Shown here: in pieces, positions 1-5,256 of the stretch
Numbering within the stretch: the first letter of the stretch is position 1
Layout: every line of letters starts with the position of its first letter
Assembly: GCA_946183385.1 (NCBI GenBank)
Contig: CAMHBN010000111.1
Location: 1 to 6,398, forward strand
Direction of reading: 5' to 3'
Source: an uncultured Ruminococcus sp.
Lineage (GTDB): Bacteria > Bacillota > Clostridia > Oscillospirales > Ruminococcaceae
DNA length: 6,398 nucleotides
The notes under the pieces: model-generated
Database searches by the model: none
What the model was told of the DNA's origin: nothing
Seen by the model: the letters and a program-made list of their open reading frames with translations, nothing else
Position numbers and translations under genes: made by a program

Positions 1-930
1 AACGGTACCGTGAGCAGCCTCGTACTCATAGATGCCGTCGGGAGAAACGAGCACGGAGGTCATCATCGCGAGACTGCCGTAAGCGGTCGATACCATATCG
101 GACATAACATCGCCGTCGTAGTTCTTGCACGCCCATATATAGCCGCCGTTGGAGCGGATAACGCGTGCTACGGCGTCGTCGATGAGGGTGTAGAAGTATT
201 CGATGCCCGCAGCCTCGTACTTGTCCTTGTACTCGTTATCGTATATCTCCTGGAAGATGTCCTTGAAGCGGTGGTCATACTTCTTGGAAATAGTGTCCTT
301 GGAAGCGAACCACACGTCCTGCTTGAGGTCGAGACCGTAGTTGAGGCAGGCTCTCGCAAAGCCTGCGATAGAGGCGTCGAGGTTGTGGAGTCCCTGAATG
401 ATACCGTCGCACTTGGTGAACTCGTGGATGAGCTCGCGGGTCTCGTTGCCGTTCTCGTCGGTGACAACGAGCTCAGCCTTGCTGCCCTTGGATACGCGCA
501 TCTCGGTGTTCTTGTAAACGTCTCCGTAAGCGTGACGGGCAATTGTGATGGGCTTGGTCCATGTAGGGATATAGGGCTCGATACCCTTGACGATGATGGG
601 AGTTCTGAACACCGTACCGTCGAGAGCCGCACGGATAGTGCCGTTGGGCGACTTCCACATCTGCGTGAGGTTATACTCGGGCATTCTTGCCGCATTGGGA
701 GTGATAGTCGCGCACTTTACAGCCACGCCATACTTCTTAGTAGCCTCCGCGGAATCAAGCGTTACCTGATCCTTTGTCTCCTCGCGGTGCTTGAGCCCGA
801 GGTCGTAGTACTCGGTGTTGAGCTCCACGTAGGGTTCAAGGAGAGTTTCCTTTATCCACTGCCAGAGGATACGTGTCATCTCGTCGCCGTCCATCTCGAC
901 GAGGGGAGTTTTCATAGTAATTTTTGCCAT
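1..930 (-). CDS. icd: NADP-dependent isocitrate dehydrogenase, 3' end outside window
   Basis: Oxidatively decarboxylates isocitrate to 2-oxoglutarate in the cytoplasm, making NADPH and the precursor of glutamate. The 310 visible residues belong to the dimeric NADP-IDH subfamily that includes eukaryotic IDH1/IDH2 rather than the E. coli Icd type. Seen directly: KSPNGTIR at 93-100 (substrate-binding Ser94, Asn96, Arg100), Arg109, an ARHAYGDVY stretch with Arg132 (the position of human IDH1 Arg132), the ASKDT lysine at 211, and the metal-binding aspartates of IDDAVARV (252) and DGDVMSD (274, 278). The reading frame is open to base 1 and stops at EYEAAHGTV, just inside the NADP-binding loop. The family is about 400 residues, so about 90 C-terminal residues are missing only because the window ends. 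The ATG has a GGAGG site 8 bases upstream. It is the last visible gene of the acn operon, 43 bases after a small membrane protein gene, with no terminator in that gap. Family assignment is very secure. Confidence 0.96.
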   Translation of the reverse strand, partial: MAKITMKTPLVEMDGDEMTRILWQWIKETLLEPYVELNTEYYDLGLKHREETKDQVTLDSAEATKKYGVAVKCATITPNAARMPEYNLTQMWKSPNGTIRAALDGTVFRTPIIVKGIEPYIPTWTKPITIARHAYGDVYKNTEMRVSKGSKAELVVTDENGNETRELIHEFTKCDGIIQGLHNLDASIAGFARACLNYGLDLKQDVWFASKDTISKKYDHRFKDIFQEIYDNEYKDKYEAAGIEYFYTLIDDAVARVIRSNGGYIWACKNYDGDVMSDMVSTAYGSLAMMTSVLVSPDGIYEYEAAHGTV

Positions 931-937
931 AGTTCAG

Positions 938-942
938 ACCTC
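938..942 (-). promoter_or_regulatory. Shine-Dalgarno site of icd
   Basis: Minus-strand GGAGG lies 8 bases before the icd ATG (start codon at 928-930). It fixes this start and suggests that icd, the distal gene of the operon, is translated independently and efficiently rather than only by coupling to the gene before it. Confidence 0.8.
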
Positions 943-973
943 CATAATTATTTTTGTCCGCACACAGCGGGTA

Positions 974-1180
974 TCATATTGCAAACACAAGAGCCAGCAT
1001 CGCGACTATAGCAATGCCCAACGAAATCCTGTCGAGCATTTTTGCTTCCATCTCCTTGAATATCTTGGGGAGCGTAAACTTCAGCACCAGATACAGCACC
1101 GCCGCACAGCCGACTATAACGAAGTCCTTGACTGTCCAGCTGCGGTATCTGTGATATCTCATCATTATCGTTGCAAGCAT
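974..1180 (-). CDS. Small two-helix membrane protein, unknown function (68 aa)
   Basis: I do not recognise this protein. It is a short, basic-then-hydrophobic polypeptide. The N-terminus carries His/Arg/Tyr residues (about 8-14), followed by a predicted helix at about 17-37 and a short charged loop with KEMEAK. A second helix at about 51-68 runs to the very last residue, so the C-terminus is within or just past the membrane. The ATG is 7 bases after the stop of the upstream membrane protein gene; AGAGG and GAGAA lie before it, overlapping the end of that gene. Internal ATGs at residues 6 and 7 are weaker options. The spacing, the shared strand and the hydrophobic pattern argue that it is a real gene, translated together with its two neighbours and possibly a partner of theirs in the membrane. 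No catalytic motif is visible. Confidence 0.72.
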   Translation of the reverse strand: MLATIMMRYHRYRSWTVKDFVIVGCAAVLYLVLKFTLPKIFKEMEAKMLDRISLGIAIVAMLALVFAI

Positions 1181-1187
1181 GGTTTTC

Positions 1188-1538
1188 TCAGCCTCTCATT
1201 TTCTCGTATATCGACACGACTATGAAGAACGTCGCGAGCACTGCAAACATAGAGCCAATCTCGGTGAAATCGGCAAGTATCTCCGAATGGTTCGCAGTCA
1301 GGTTGAACCGCTCGTAGAACCTCTGCGTCAGGTCATGAAGCTTTTTCCCGACCAAGAAGAACAGAAGATACACCACTATAATCGCGATTATCAGAAACAG
1401 TGAATTTATGCCACTGAAGAATTCGGACAGGTACGAACCGAAAAACGGCATTACGCCAAACCATGCAACCAAAGACATTATCGCCGCGTATACGCCTCCC
1501 GGCATATACCTTCTCCGGCCTTTAAGTGTAGTCTTCAT
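1188..1538 (-). CDS. Three-helix membrane protein, unknown function (116 aa)
   Basis: Unrecognised. With an ATG start at 1536-1538 the product has a basic N-terminus (KTTLKGRRR), predicted helices at about 16-36, 44-64 and 92-111, and a polar, charged stretch between the last two (GKKLHDLTQRFYERFNLTANHSE) that may be an amphipathic cytoplasmic segment. The C-terminus ends in EKMRG. Start choice: this ATG follows the previous stop with one base between (TGA T ATG), which suggests translational coupling. The frame also opens further upstream at a TTG (1566-1568) inside the preceding gene, which is less likely. A third option is the ATG at 1503-1505, residue 12 of this version, which has a good GGAG site 7 bases before it and would remove the basic leader. 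I favour 1538 but the choice between it and 1505 is open. It is the middle gene of a trio of small membrane proteins. Confidence 0.75.
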   Translation of the reverse strand: MKTTLKGRRRYMPGGVYAAIMSLVAWFGVMPFFGSYLSEFFSGINSLFLIIAIIVVYLLFFLVGKKLHDLTQRFYERFNLTANHSEILADFTEIGSMFAVLATFFIVVSIYEKMRG

Positions 1539-1539
1539 A

Positions 1540-1737
1540 TCATTTAAACAGCGGCAGAGCGACCGCAACAGTCAGCCCCGCGATAATGAGCGCACCGACG
1601 ACATCCACTGCCGCGGTGAAGCCCTTCCAGCCGCCCGCGCGGATATGCCGATAGATGTTAAGGCACCAGAAAACAAACAGGAGCACCATCAAAAACGCCA
1701 TGAACGACAGCGAACCTGTGATACCGTTTTTATCCAA
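1540..1737 (-). CDS. Small two-helix membrane protein, TTG start, unknown function (65 aa)
   Basis: Unrecognised. Two predicted membrane helices at about 9-29 (rich in Phe, Leu, Met) and 42-64 (Val, Ala, Leu, Gly) are joined by a basic loop, NIYRHIRAGGWKG, which by the positive-inside rule is probably cytoplasmic. This gives a helical hairpin with both ends outside. The only start that covers the first helix is a TTG at 1735-1737, 13 bases after the stop of the macrodomain gene, with a GAGAGGTGAG stretch before it serving as ribosome site. An ATG at residue 13 lies within the first helix and would cut it. The gene ends one base before the ATG chosen for the next membrane protein. Position, spacing and hydrophobicity support a real gene; the length is too short for a family call by eye. 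Confidence 0.7.
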   Translation of the reverse strand: MDKNGITGSLSFMAFLMVLLFVFWCLNIYRHIRAGGWKGFTAAVDVVGALIIAGLTVAVALPLFK

Positions 1738-1750
1738 AGCCTCTCACCTC

Positions 1751-2449
1751 TCAGGGGATAGCGAAAACTACCTTGATATCGTCGGGGACGTATCTGTTTA
1801 TCATCTCTTCAAACACAGGGAGCACCTTTTCGCGCTTATTCCCGAACATACCGCAGCCGAAGGCTCCGAGCACGAGGACATCAGGCTTCTTGACCACACC
1901 GAGAGCGACGATACGCTTTATCCGTCTGCGCATTATGCGGTCGATGCGCTTCTGCGGCATCATGAACTTCGCAAAGCTGCGGTTGACGGCGGGACAGGTA
2001 ATGAACCCGCACTCCGGCTGCTTCGGGAGCAGTCTGCCGGCGTCGTCACGTATTACGGGCACATTTTCGGAATATATCATCGTGTCCTTATAGTCGGGAA
2101 GAACGTGGAGACGGTTGCCCCAATAGTATTTTTTCTGTTTCTTCAAGGTGTAGTACAGGAGCGAGGCTCTGCACAGGCTTTCCTCCTGAGCATTGCCGCC
2201 GAGTACGTAGCCTCCTCCCGCATACATAGCATTTGCGAAATTGAGAGCGATAACGCGCTTATCCTCCGCAAAGCGGAGCACAGCACCCATAGTCGATGCG
2301 CTGACGGTGTTGTCAGCAACGCTGTAGTGCTCTCTTCTCTTCACCTCTGCGGGCTCATCGAGAGCAGTTATCGTCTCCGACTTCATATCGGGGAAGCTGC
2401 CGTTTTTGTAGATACGGTCGTTTTCAAATCTGATTCCGATATTTGACAA
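1751..2449 (-). CDS. PARG-like macrodomain protein (TIGR02452 / bacterial-type poly(ADP-ribose) glycohydrolase family)
   Basis: Likely cytoplasmic hydrolase of ADP-ribose modifications. Seen in the 232-residue product: LNFANAMYAGGGY with the glycine-rich GGG at 78-80, then the QEE signature at 88-90 (NAQEESLCRAS). The two adjacent glutamates of this motif are catalytic in characterised bacterial PARGs such as that of Thermomonospora curvata. Further family blocks are MIYSENVPVIRDDAG, a TCPAVN strand end, and GAFGCGMFGN at about 195-204, the loop that holds the diphosphate. Length is somewhat shorter than many relatives (about 260-280), but all core motifs are intact, so it should be active. 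Start: GTG at 2453-2455 is only one base from the GGAGG site and is too close; the TTG at 2447-2449 sits 7 bases from it and is preferred. The gene lies 39 bases after aconitase and 13 bases before a small membrane protein. Substrate in vivo is unknown: protein ADP-ribose, nucleic-acid ADP-ribose, or a free metabolite. Confidence 0.87.
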   Translation of the reverse strand: MSNIGIRFENDRIYKNGSFPDMKSETITALDEPAEVKRREHYSVADNTVSASTMGAVLRFAEDKRVIALNFANAMYAGGGYVLGGNAQEESLCRASLLYYTLKKQKKYYWGNRLHVLPDYKDTMIYSENVPVIRDDAGRLLPKQPECGFITCPAVNRSFAKFMMPQKRIDRIMRRRIKRIVALGVVKKPDVLVLGAFGCGMFGNKREKVLPVFEEMINRYVPDDIKVVFAIP

Positions 2450-2456
2450 GCGCACA

Positions 2457-2461
2457 CCTCC
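2457..2461 (-). promoter_or_regulatory. Shine-Dalgarno site that decides the macrodomain start
   Basis: Minus-strand GGAGG (within GGGGAGGT) precedes two possible starts in the same frame: GTG one base away and TTG seven bases away. Only the second has workable spacing, so the protein probably begins MSNIGIRF rather than MRLSNIGIRF. Confidence 0.7.
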
Positions 2462-2474
2462 CCGAACTATTCCT

Positions 2475-2488
2475 GCGGGAGCTCCCGC
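2475..2488. repeat. 14-base perfect palindrome directly after the aconitase stop codon
   Basis: GCGGGAGCTCCCGC reads the same on both strands. In RNA it can fold as a 5-bp GC stem with an AGCT loop, or pair between two molecules. On the minus strand it begins immediately after the TAA of the aconitase gene and ends 13 bases before the GGAGG of the next gene. No T-run follows, so it is not a standard Rho-independent terminator. It could stabilise the aconitase 3' end after cleavage, cause a partial drop in expression of the downstream genes, or be a protein-binding dyad. Which of these applies is not visible from the sequence. Confidence 0.6.
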
Positions 2489-4426
2489 TTACTTCATTGA
2501 TTCGCGTGTATAGTCGAGCAGACCGCCCGCGAGCATGATGTCCTTGGTACGACCCGAGAGCTCGCAGAGAACGGGTATCTCGGCACCGTTGGTCTTGTTT
2601 ACGACAGTGAGCTCTGTCCTGCCCTCGGCAACAGCCTTTCTCACGTCAGCGAGAACGAGGTTATCGCCCTCAGCAATTTTATCGTAGTCAGCCTCGTTCA
2701 CGAATGTGAGCGGGAGAATGCCCGCGTTGATGAGGTTAGCTCTGTGGATACGAGCGAACGACTTCACGAGCACAGCCTTAACACCAAGGTAGAGCGGAGC
2801 GAGAGCAGCGTGCTCACGCGACGAGCCCTGACCGTAGTTGGAGCCGCCGACGATAATGCTCTTGCCGAGCGACTTGGCTCTCTCGGGGAAGCTCTCATCG
2901 CAAACAGCGAAGCAGAACTGGCTAATTTTCGGTATATTCGAGCGCAGGGGCAGTATCTTCGCACCTGCGGGCATGATGTGGTCGGTGGTGATATTGTCGC
3001 CTACCTTGAGCGATACGGGCGCGTCGATAGTCTCGAGGAGCGGCGTAGTATCGGGATAGGGCTTGATGTTGGGTCCGCGGAGTATCTCCACGCTGTCCAT
3101 CTCCTCAACGGGAGCGGGCGGAACTACCATATTGTCGTTGATGGTGAACTCCTCGGGGAGCTTGAAATCAGGCATCTCGCCAATCTCGCGCGGGTCTGTG
3201 AGGAAGCCTGTGACAGCGGAGATAGCCGCCATTTCGGGCGATACGAGGTAGATCTGACCGTCCTTTGTTCCCGAGCGTCCCTCGAAGTTTCTGTTGAAAG
3301 TACGGAGAGAAATGCCCTTGGAATTGGGCGACTGACCCATACCGATGCACGGACCGCACGCAGATTCGAGGATACGCGCACCTGCGTCAATGAGGATGGA
3401 GAGCGCGCCGTTCTGCGCCATCATATTGAGCACCTGCTTCGAGCCGGGAGCTATAGCGAGCGAAACATCGGGGTGAACAGTCTTGCCCTTGAGTATATGA
3501 GCAACCTTGAGCATATCAAGGAGCGATGAATTCGTACATGAACCAATGCAGACCTGATCTATCTTGAGCTTGCCTATCTCCTCAACGCTCTTAACGTTGT
3601 CGGGAGAGTGAGGACAAGCGGCAAGAGGAACGAGCTTGCCAAGGTCGATATCGAGCTCCTCGTCGTAAACGGCGTCGGGATCGGCAGCGAGCGGAGTCCA
3701 GACCTCCTCGCGCTTCTGAGCCTTGAGGAACTGCTTTGTGACCTCGTCCGAGGGGAAGATAGAGGTCGTAGCGCCGAGCTCCGCGCCCATATTTGTGATA
3801 GTTGCACGCTCGGGAACGGACAGGGTCTTGACGCCCTCGCCCACGTACTCGATGACCTTGCCAACGCCGCCCTTAACGGAGAGACGTCTGAGGACTTCGA
3901 GGATAACGTCCTTCGCTGACACCCACGGGCTGAGCTTGCCTGTGAGGTTTACCTTTACGACCTTGGGGCAGGTTATGTAGTAAGCGCCGCCGCCCATAGC
4001 AACAGCGACATCGAGACCGCCCGCACCGATAGCTATCATACCGATACCGCCGCCTGTGGGAGTATGGCTGTCAGAGCCGATGAGGGTCTTGCCGGGGATA
4101 CCGAATCTCTCAAGGTGGACCTGATGGCAGATACCGTTGCCGGGGCGCGAGAAGTAGATACCGTGCTTCTTGGCTACGCTTCCGATGAAGCGGTGGTCGT
4201 CGGCGTTCTCGAAGCCGCTCTGGAGGGTGTTATGGTCGATGTAAGCGACGGAGCGCTCTGTCTTGACTCTCGGGACACCGATAGCCTCGAATTCGAGGTA
4301 AGCCATAGTGCCTGTAGCGTCCTGAGTGAGGGTCTGGTCGATGCGGATGCCTATTTCCTGACCCTTGACGTATTCGCCGTCAACGAGATGTGCCTTTAAT
4401 ATTTTTTCAGTAAGTGTTGAACCCAT
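2489..4426 (-). CDS. acnA: Aconitate hydratase (bacterial 4Fe-4S aconitase)
   Basis: Interconverts citrate and isocitrate through cis-aconitate, in the cytoplasm, using a 4Fe-4S cluster. The 645-residue product matches the compact bacterial aconitase type (about 640-650 aa) rather than the ~900-residue AcnA/IRP type. The gene symbol is used loosely for this class. Seen: GSDSHTPT at about 118-124 (substrate/cluster region), the cluster cysteines in CIGSCTN (Cys297) and SACGPC (Cys357, Cys360), FNRNFEGRSG at about 377-386, DNITTDHIMPAG at about 477-488 starting the swivel domain, and YGQGSSREHAAL at about 531-542 with the catalytic Ser and substrate-binding Arg. All are intact. Start: an in-frame ATG at 4442-4444 exists, but the ATG at 4424-4426 has AAAGGA nine bases upstream and gives the family's usual MGSTLTEKI beginning; the first ATG would lie close to the predicted transcription start. 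First gene of the operon that ends with isocitrate dehydrogenase, the next enzyme in the pathway. Confidence 0.97.
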   Translation of the reverse strand: MGSTLTEKILKAHLVDGEYVKGQEIGIRIDQTLTQDATGTMAYLEFEAIGVPRVKTERSVAYIDHNTLQSGFENADDHRFIGSVAKKHGIYFSRPGNGICHQVHLERFGIPGKTLIGSDSHTPTGGGIGMIAIGAGGLDVAVAMGGGAYYITCPKVVKVNLTGKLSPWVSAKDVILEVLRRLSVKGGVGKVIEYVGEGVKTLSVPERATITNMGAELGATTSIFPSDEVTKQFLKAQKREEVWTPLAADPDAVYDEELDIDLGKLVPLAACPHSPDNVKSVEEIGKLKIDQVCIGSCTNSSLLDMLKVAHILKGKTVHPDVSLAIAPGSKQVLNMMAQNGALSILIDAGARILESACGPCIGMGQSPNSKGISLRTFNRNFEGRSGTKDGQIYLVSPEMAAISAVTGFLTDPREIGEMPDFKLPEEFTINDNMVVPPAPVEEMDSVEILRGPNIKPYPDTTPLLETIDAPVSLKVGDNITTDHIMPAGAKILPLRSNIPKISQFCFAVCDESFPERAKSLGKSIIVGGSNYGQGSSREHAALAPLYLGVKAVLVKSFARIHRANLINAGILPLTFVNEADYDKIAEGDNLVLADVRKAVAEGRTELTVVNKTNGAEIPVLCELSGRTKDIMLAGGLLDYTRESMK

Positions 4427-4461
4427 AGAGATCCGTCCTTTCATACTTATATGTATATTAT

Positions 4462-4490
4462 ATTTTACTACTTTTCACAAAGTTTGTCAA
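4462..4490 (-). promoter_or_regulatory. Sigma-A promoter of the acnA operon
   Basis: On the minus strand TTGACA (4485-4490, a perfect -35) is followed by exactly 17 bases and TAAAAT (4462-4467, five of six matches to the -10 consensus), in AT-rich DNA. The transcript should begin near 4455, leaving a leader of about 28 bases before the preferred acnA ATG. There is no room for a riboswitch or attenuator in that leader, so control, if any, would come from a protein bound at or upstream of the promoter. Confidence 0.85.
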
Positions 4491-4556
4491 GAATTAAACA
4501 AGCTAAGGCTCAGCGGTTGTTAGCAAATACTAATCAAGATAGCAAGAAGTCAGAAT

Positions 4557-4580
4557 GTAGGGACGACCACTGGTCGTCCG
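4557..4580 (+). repeat. Hairpin repeat copy 1 (24 bases)
   Basis: Begins GTAG and contains the inverted arms GGACGACCA and TGGTCGTCC around a single C, ending in G. It shares with copies 2-4 the frame GTAGGG-arm-arm-CG but has different arm bases, with both arms changed together so that pairing is kept. Confidence 0.8.
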
Positions 4581-4611
4581 CCGTTTCACGTCAAACAAAC
4601 GGCGACCAATC

Positions 4612-4635
4612 GTAGGGGCGCCCTTAGGACGTCCG
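4612..4635 (+). repeat. Hairpin repeat copy 2 (24 bases)
   Basis: Begins GTAGGGGCG, exactly 55 bases after copy 1. The arms GGGCGCCC and GGACGTCC flank TTA and pair with one G-T and one mismatch, so this is the least perfect copy. The 12 bases before it (CGGCGACCAATC) closely resemble those before copy 3 (CGGCTACCAATT), so the repeated unit extends beyond the hairpin. Confidence 0.78.
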
Positions 4636-4666
4636 CGAATTACAAAACGGCTTTCGGCTACCAATT

Positions 4667-4690
4667 GTAGGGGCGGATATTATCCGCCCG
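4667..4690 (+). repeat. Hairpin repeat copy 3 (24 bases)
   Basis: Begins GTAGGGGCG, again exactly 55 bases after the previous copy. The arms GGGCGGAT and ATCCGCCC pair perfectly around ATT, an 8-bp stem. I recall closely similar strings being scattered through intergenic regions of Clostridiales genomes. Confidence 0.82.
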
Positions 4691-4709
4691 CCGAATCGCC
4701 ATATTACCA

Positions 4710-4733
4710 CGGGCGCACACTGTGCGCCCCTAC
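4710..4733 (-). repeat. Hairpin repeat copy 4, inverted (24 bases)
   Basis: On the minus strand it begins GTAGGGGCG; the arms GGGCGCAC and GTGCGCCC pair perfectly (8 bp, 3-base loop). It is the only copy of the four in reverse orientation, 19 bases from copy 3. Copies 3 and 4 therefore form a larger head-to-head arrangement whose GGGGCG and CGCCCC outer segments can also pair with each other. Confidence 0.8.
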
Positions 4734-4856
4734 TGTCAAATCTTCCAATTCCCCCGCCCCGATTTTGTGCAGCTGTACAAAGTTCAAAAAAACTTTTCCG
4801 ATAATCAACGGTTTTCCATTGAAAAAGAGCCGATTTCGCACCCCTTACAGAGGGAC
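4734..4856. other. Non-coding stretch without a supported gene
   Basis: AT-rich spacer between the hairpin repeats and the terminator-like element. Two minor dyads are visible: a 16-base near-palindrome at 4765-4780 (TTGT, GCAGCTGT, ACAA; one mismatched pair) and a weak AT hairpin at 4779-4796 (AAAGTT / AACTTT). Neither has a T-run or promoter placed to give it a role. An open frame on the plus strand here has no ribosome site or protein-like content. Confidence 0.5.
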
Positions 4857-4889
4857 AAAAAAGGGCAGACGAGGGGAGCCCCCTCTGGC
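4857..4889 (-). terminator. Possible imperfect terminator of the lysA transcript
   Basis: On the minus strand a GC-rich hairpin (GAGGGG, loop GCT, CCCCTC; 4871-4885) can be extended by a bulged outer stem using AGA/TCT and GC/GC, and is followed two bases later by TTTTTT (4857-4862). It lies about 95 bases after the stop of the small membrane protein gene, in the right direction to end the lysA transcript. The bulges and the 8-base gap between the perfect core stem and the T-run make it weaker than a textbook terminator. Confidence 0.4.
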
Positions 4890-4983
4890 GGATTCGCAGT
4901 TACCATATATGAGCCGTAAATTTCCAGCTCGGTAGCCCACATTTTCCGCTAAAGGTAGCAACCAAGAGTCCACCCTTTAATGG
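4890..4983. other. Non-coding 3' region after the small membrane protein gene
   Basis: No ORF with a ribosome site, no tRNA and no strong hairpin. Short dyads such as GGTAGCAACC are present but have only 3-5 bp stems. It probably forms the 3' untranslated part of the lysA transcript together with the terminator-like element next to it. Confidence 0.45.
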
Positions 4984-5256
4984 TTATAGAATACTGCCGA
5001 TAGTACCGTTCATACGAAGCACCGAATAGATGATGAGGGCAAGCAGTATGCAGCCGACGAGCCCGTATTTTCTCATCTTCCGCTGATTACGCTCGCGCCT
5101 GTCCCACGAACTCTCATGGCTGTAAATGAGCGGCGCGAACTGCCCGTTCTCGCGTGAATCTTCAAACTGCCTGTCCGAGCGGTACATCTTGTACAGCAGG
5201 AACAATACAAGAGCTATCAGCGCAAATGCCAGCAGTACGTCGAGGTAATCAAACAT
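4984..5256 (-). CDS. Small two-helix membrane protein, unknown function (90 aa)
   Basis: Unrecognised. With the ATG at 5254-5256 it starts MFDYLDV and enters a predicted helix at about 5-24 straight away. A hydrophilic, strongly charged middle of about 38 residues follows (acidic, then ending in SWDRRERNQRKMRK, very basic). A second helix lies at about 63-81, followed by a short polar tail. The basic run before the second helix suggests that the middle part is cytoplasmic. The start overlaps the lysA stop in an ATGTTTGA junction, with AGGA three bases before the ATG, pointing to coupled translation. A GTG ten codons further upstream (5284-5286) would add a polar leader inside lysA and is less likely. 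It is the last gene before a long non-coding gap. Co-translation with lysA does not by itself imply a role in lysine synthesis. Confidence 0.72.
   Translation of the reverse strand: MFDYLDVLLAFALIALVLFLLYKMYRSDRQFEDSRENGQFAPLIYSHESSWDRRERNQRKMRKYGLVGCILLALIIYSVLRMNGTIGSIL

Noticed and set aside
945..965. Possible hairpin (CCGC / GCGG) before icd
   Set aside because: The stem is only 4 bp with a 5-base loop and no T-run; it is not convincing as a terminator or regulator.
10..1011. A 333-codon open frame on the plus strand
   Set aside because: It lies antisense to icd. The codon-position bias of the real gene keeps the opposite strand open, and the translation is low-complexity and rich in Val/Leu/Ser with no family motif or ribosome site.
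1655..2446. A 263-codon open frame on the plus strand
   Set aside because: It is antisense to the macrodomain gene, whose motifs are intact on the minus strand. No ribosome site and no recognisable domain.
2744..3529. A 261-codon open frame on the plus strand
   Set aside because: It is antisense to aconitase, which is continuous and has all catalytic motifs. It is a shadow frame.
4427..4444. Upstream ATG adding six residues (MKGRIS) to aconitase
   Set aside because: It would lie within about ten bases of the predicted transcription start with no room for a ribosome site, and its own bases contain the AAAGGA that serves the ATG at 4424-4426.
4502..4524. Inverted repeat GCTAA / TTAGC upstream of the acn promoter
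   Set aside because: The arms are 5 bp with a 13-base loop; this is expected by chance in an AT-rich region and does not overlap the promoter boxes.
4557..4733. A short CRISPR array (24-base repeats, 31-base spacers, constant 55-base period)
   Set aside because: Repeat arms differ strongly between copies while keeping self-complementarity, the spacers partly resemble each other, one copy is inverted, and no cas gene is in the window. This fits a palindromic repeat family, not CRISPR.
4722..4919. A 65-codon open frame on the plus strand in the intergenic region
   Set aside because: It starts inside hairpin repeat copy 4, has no ribosome site, and its composition is not protein-like.
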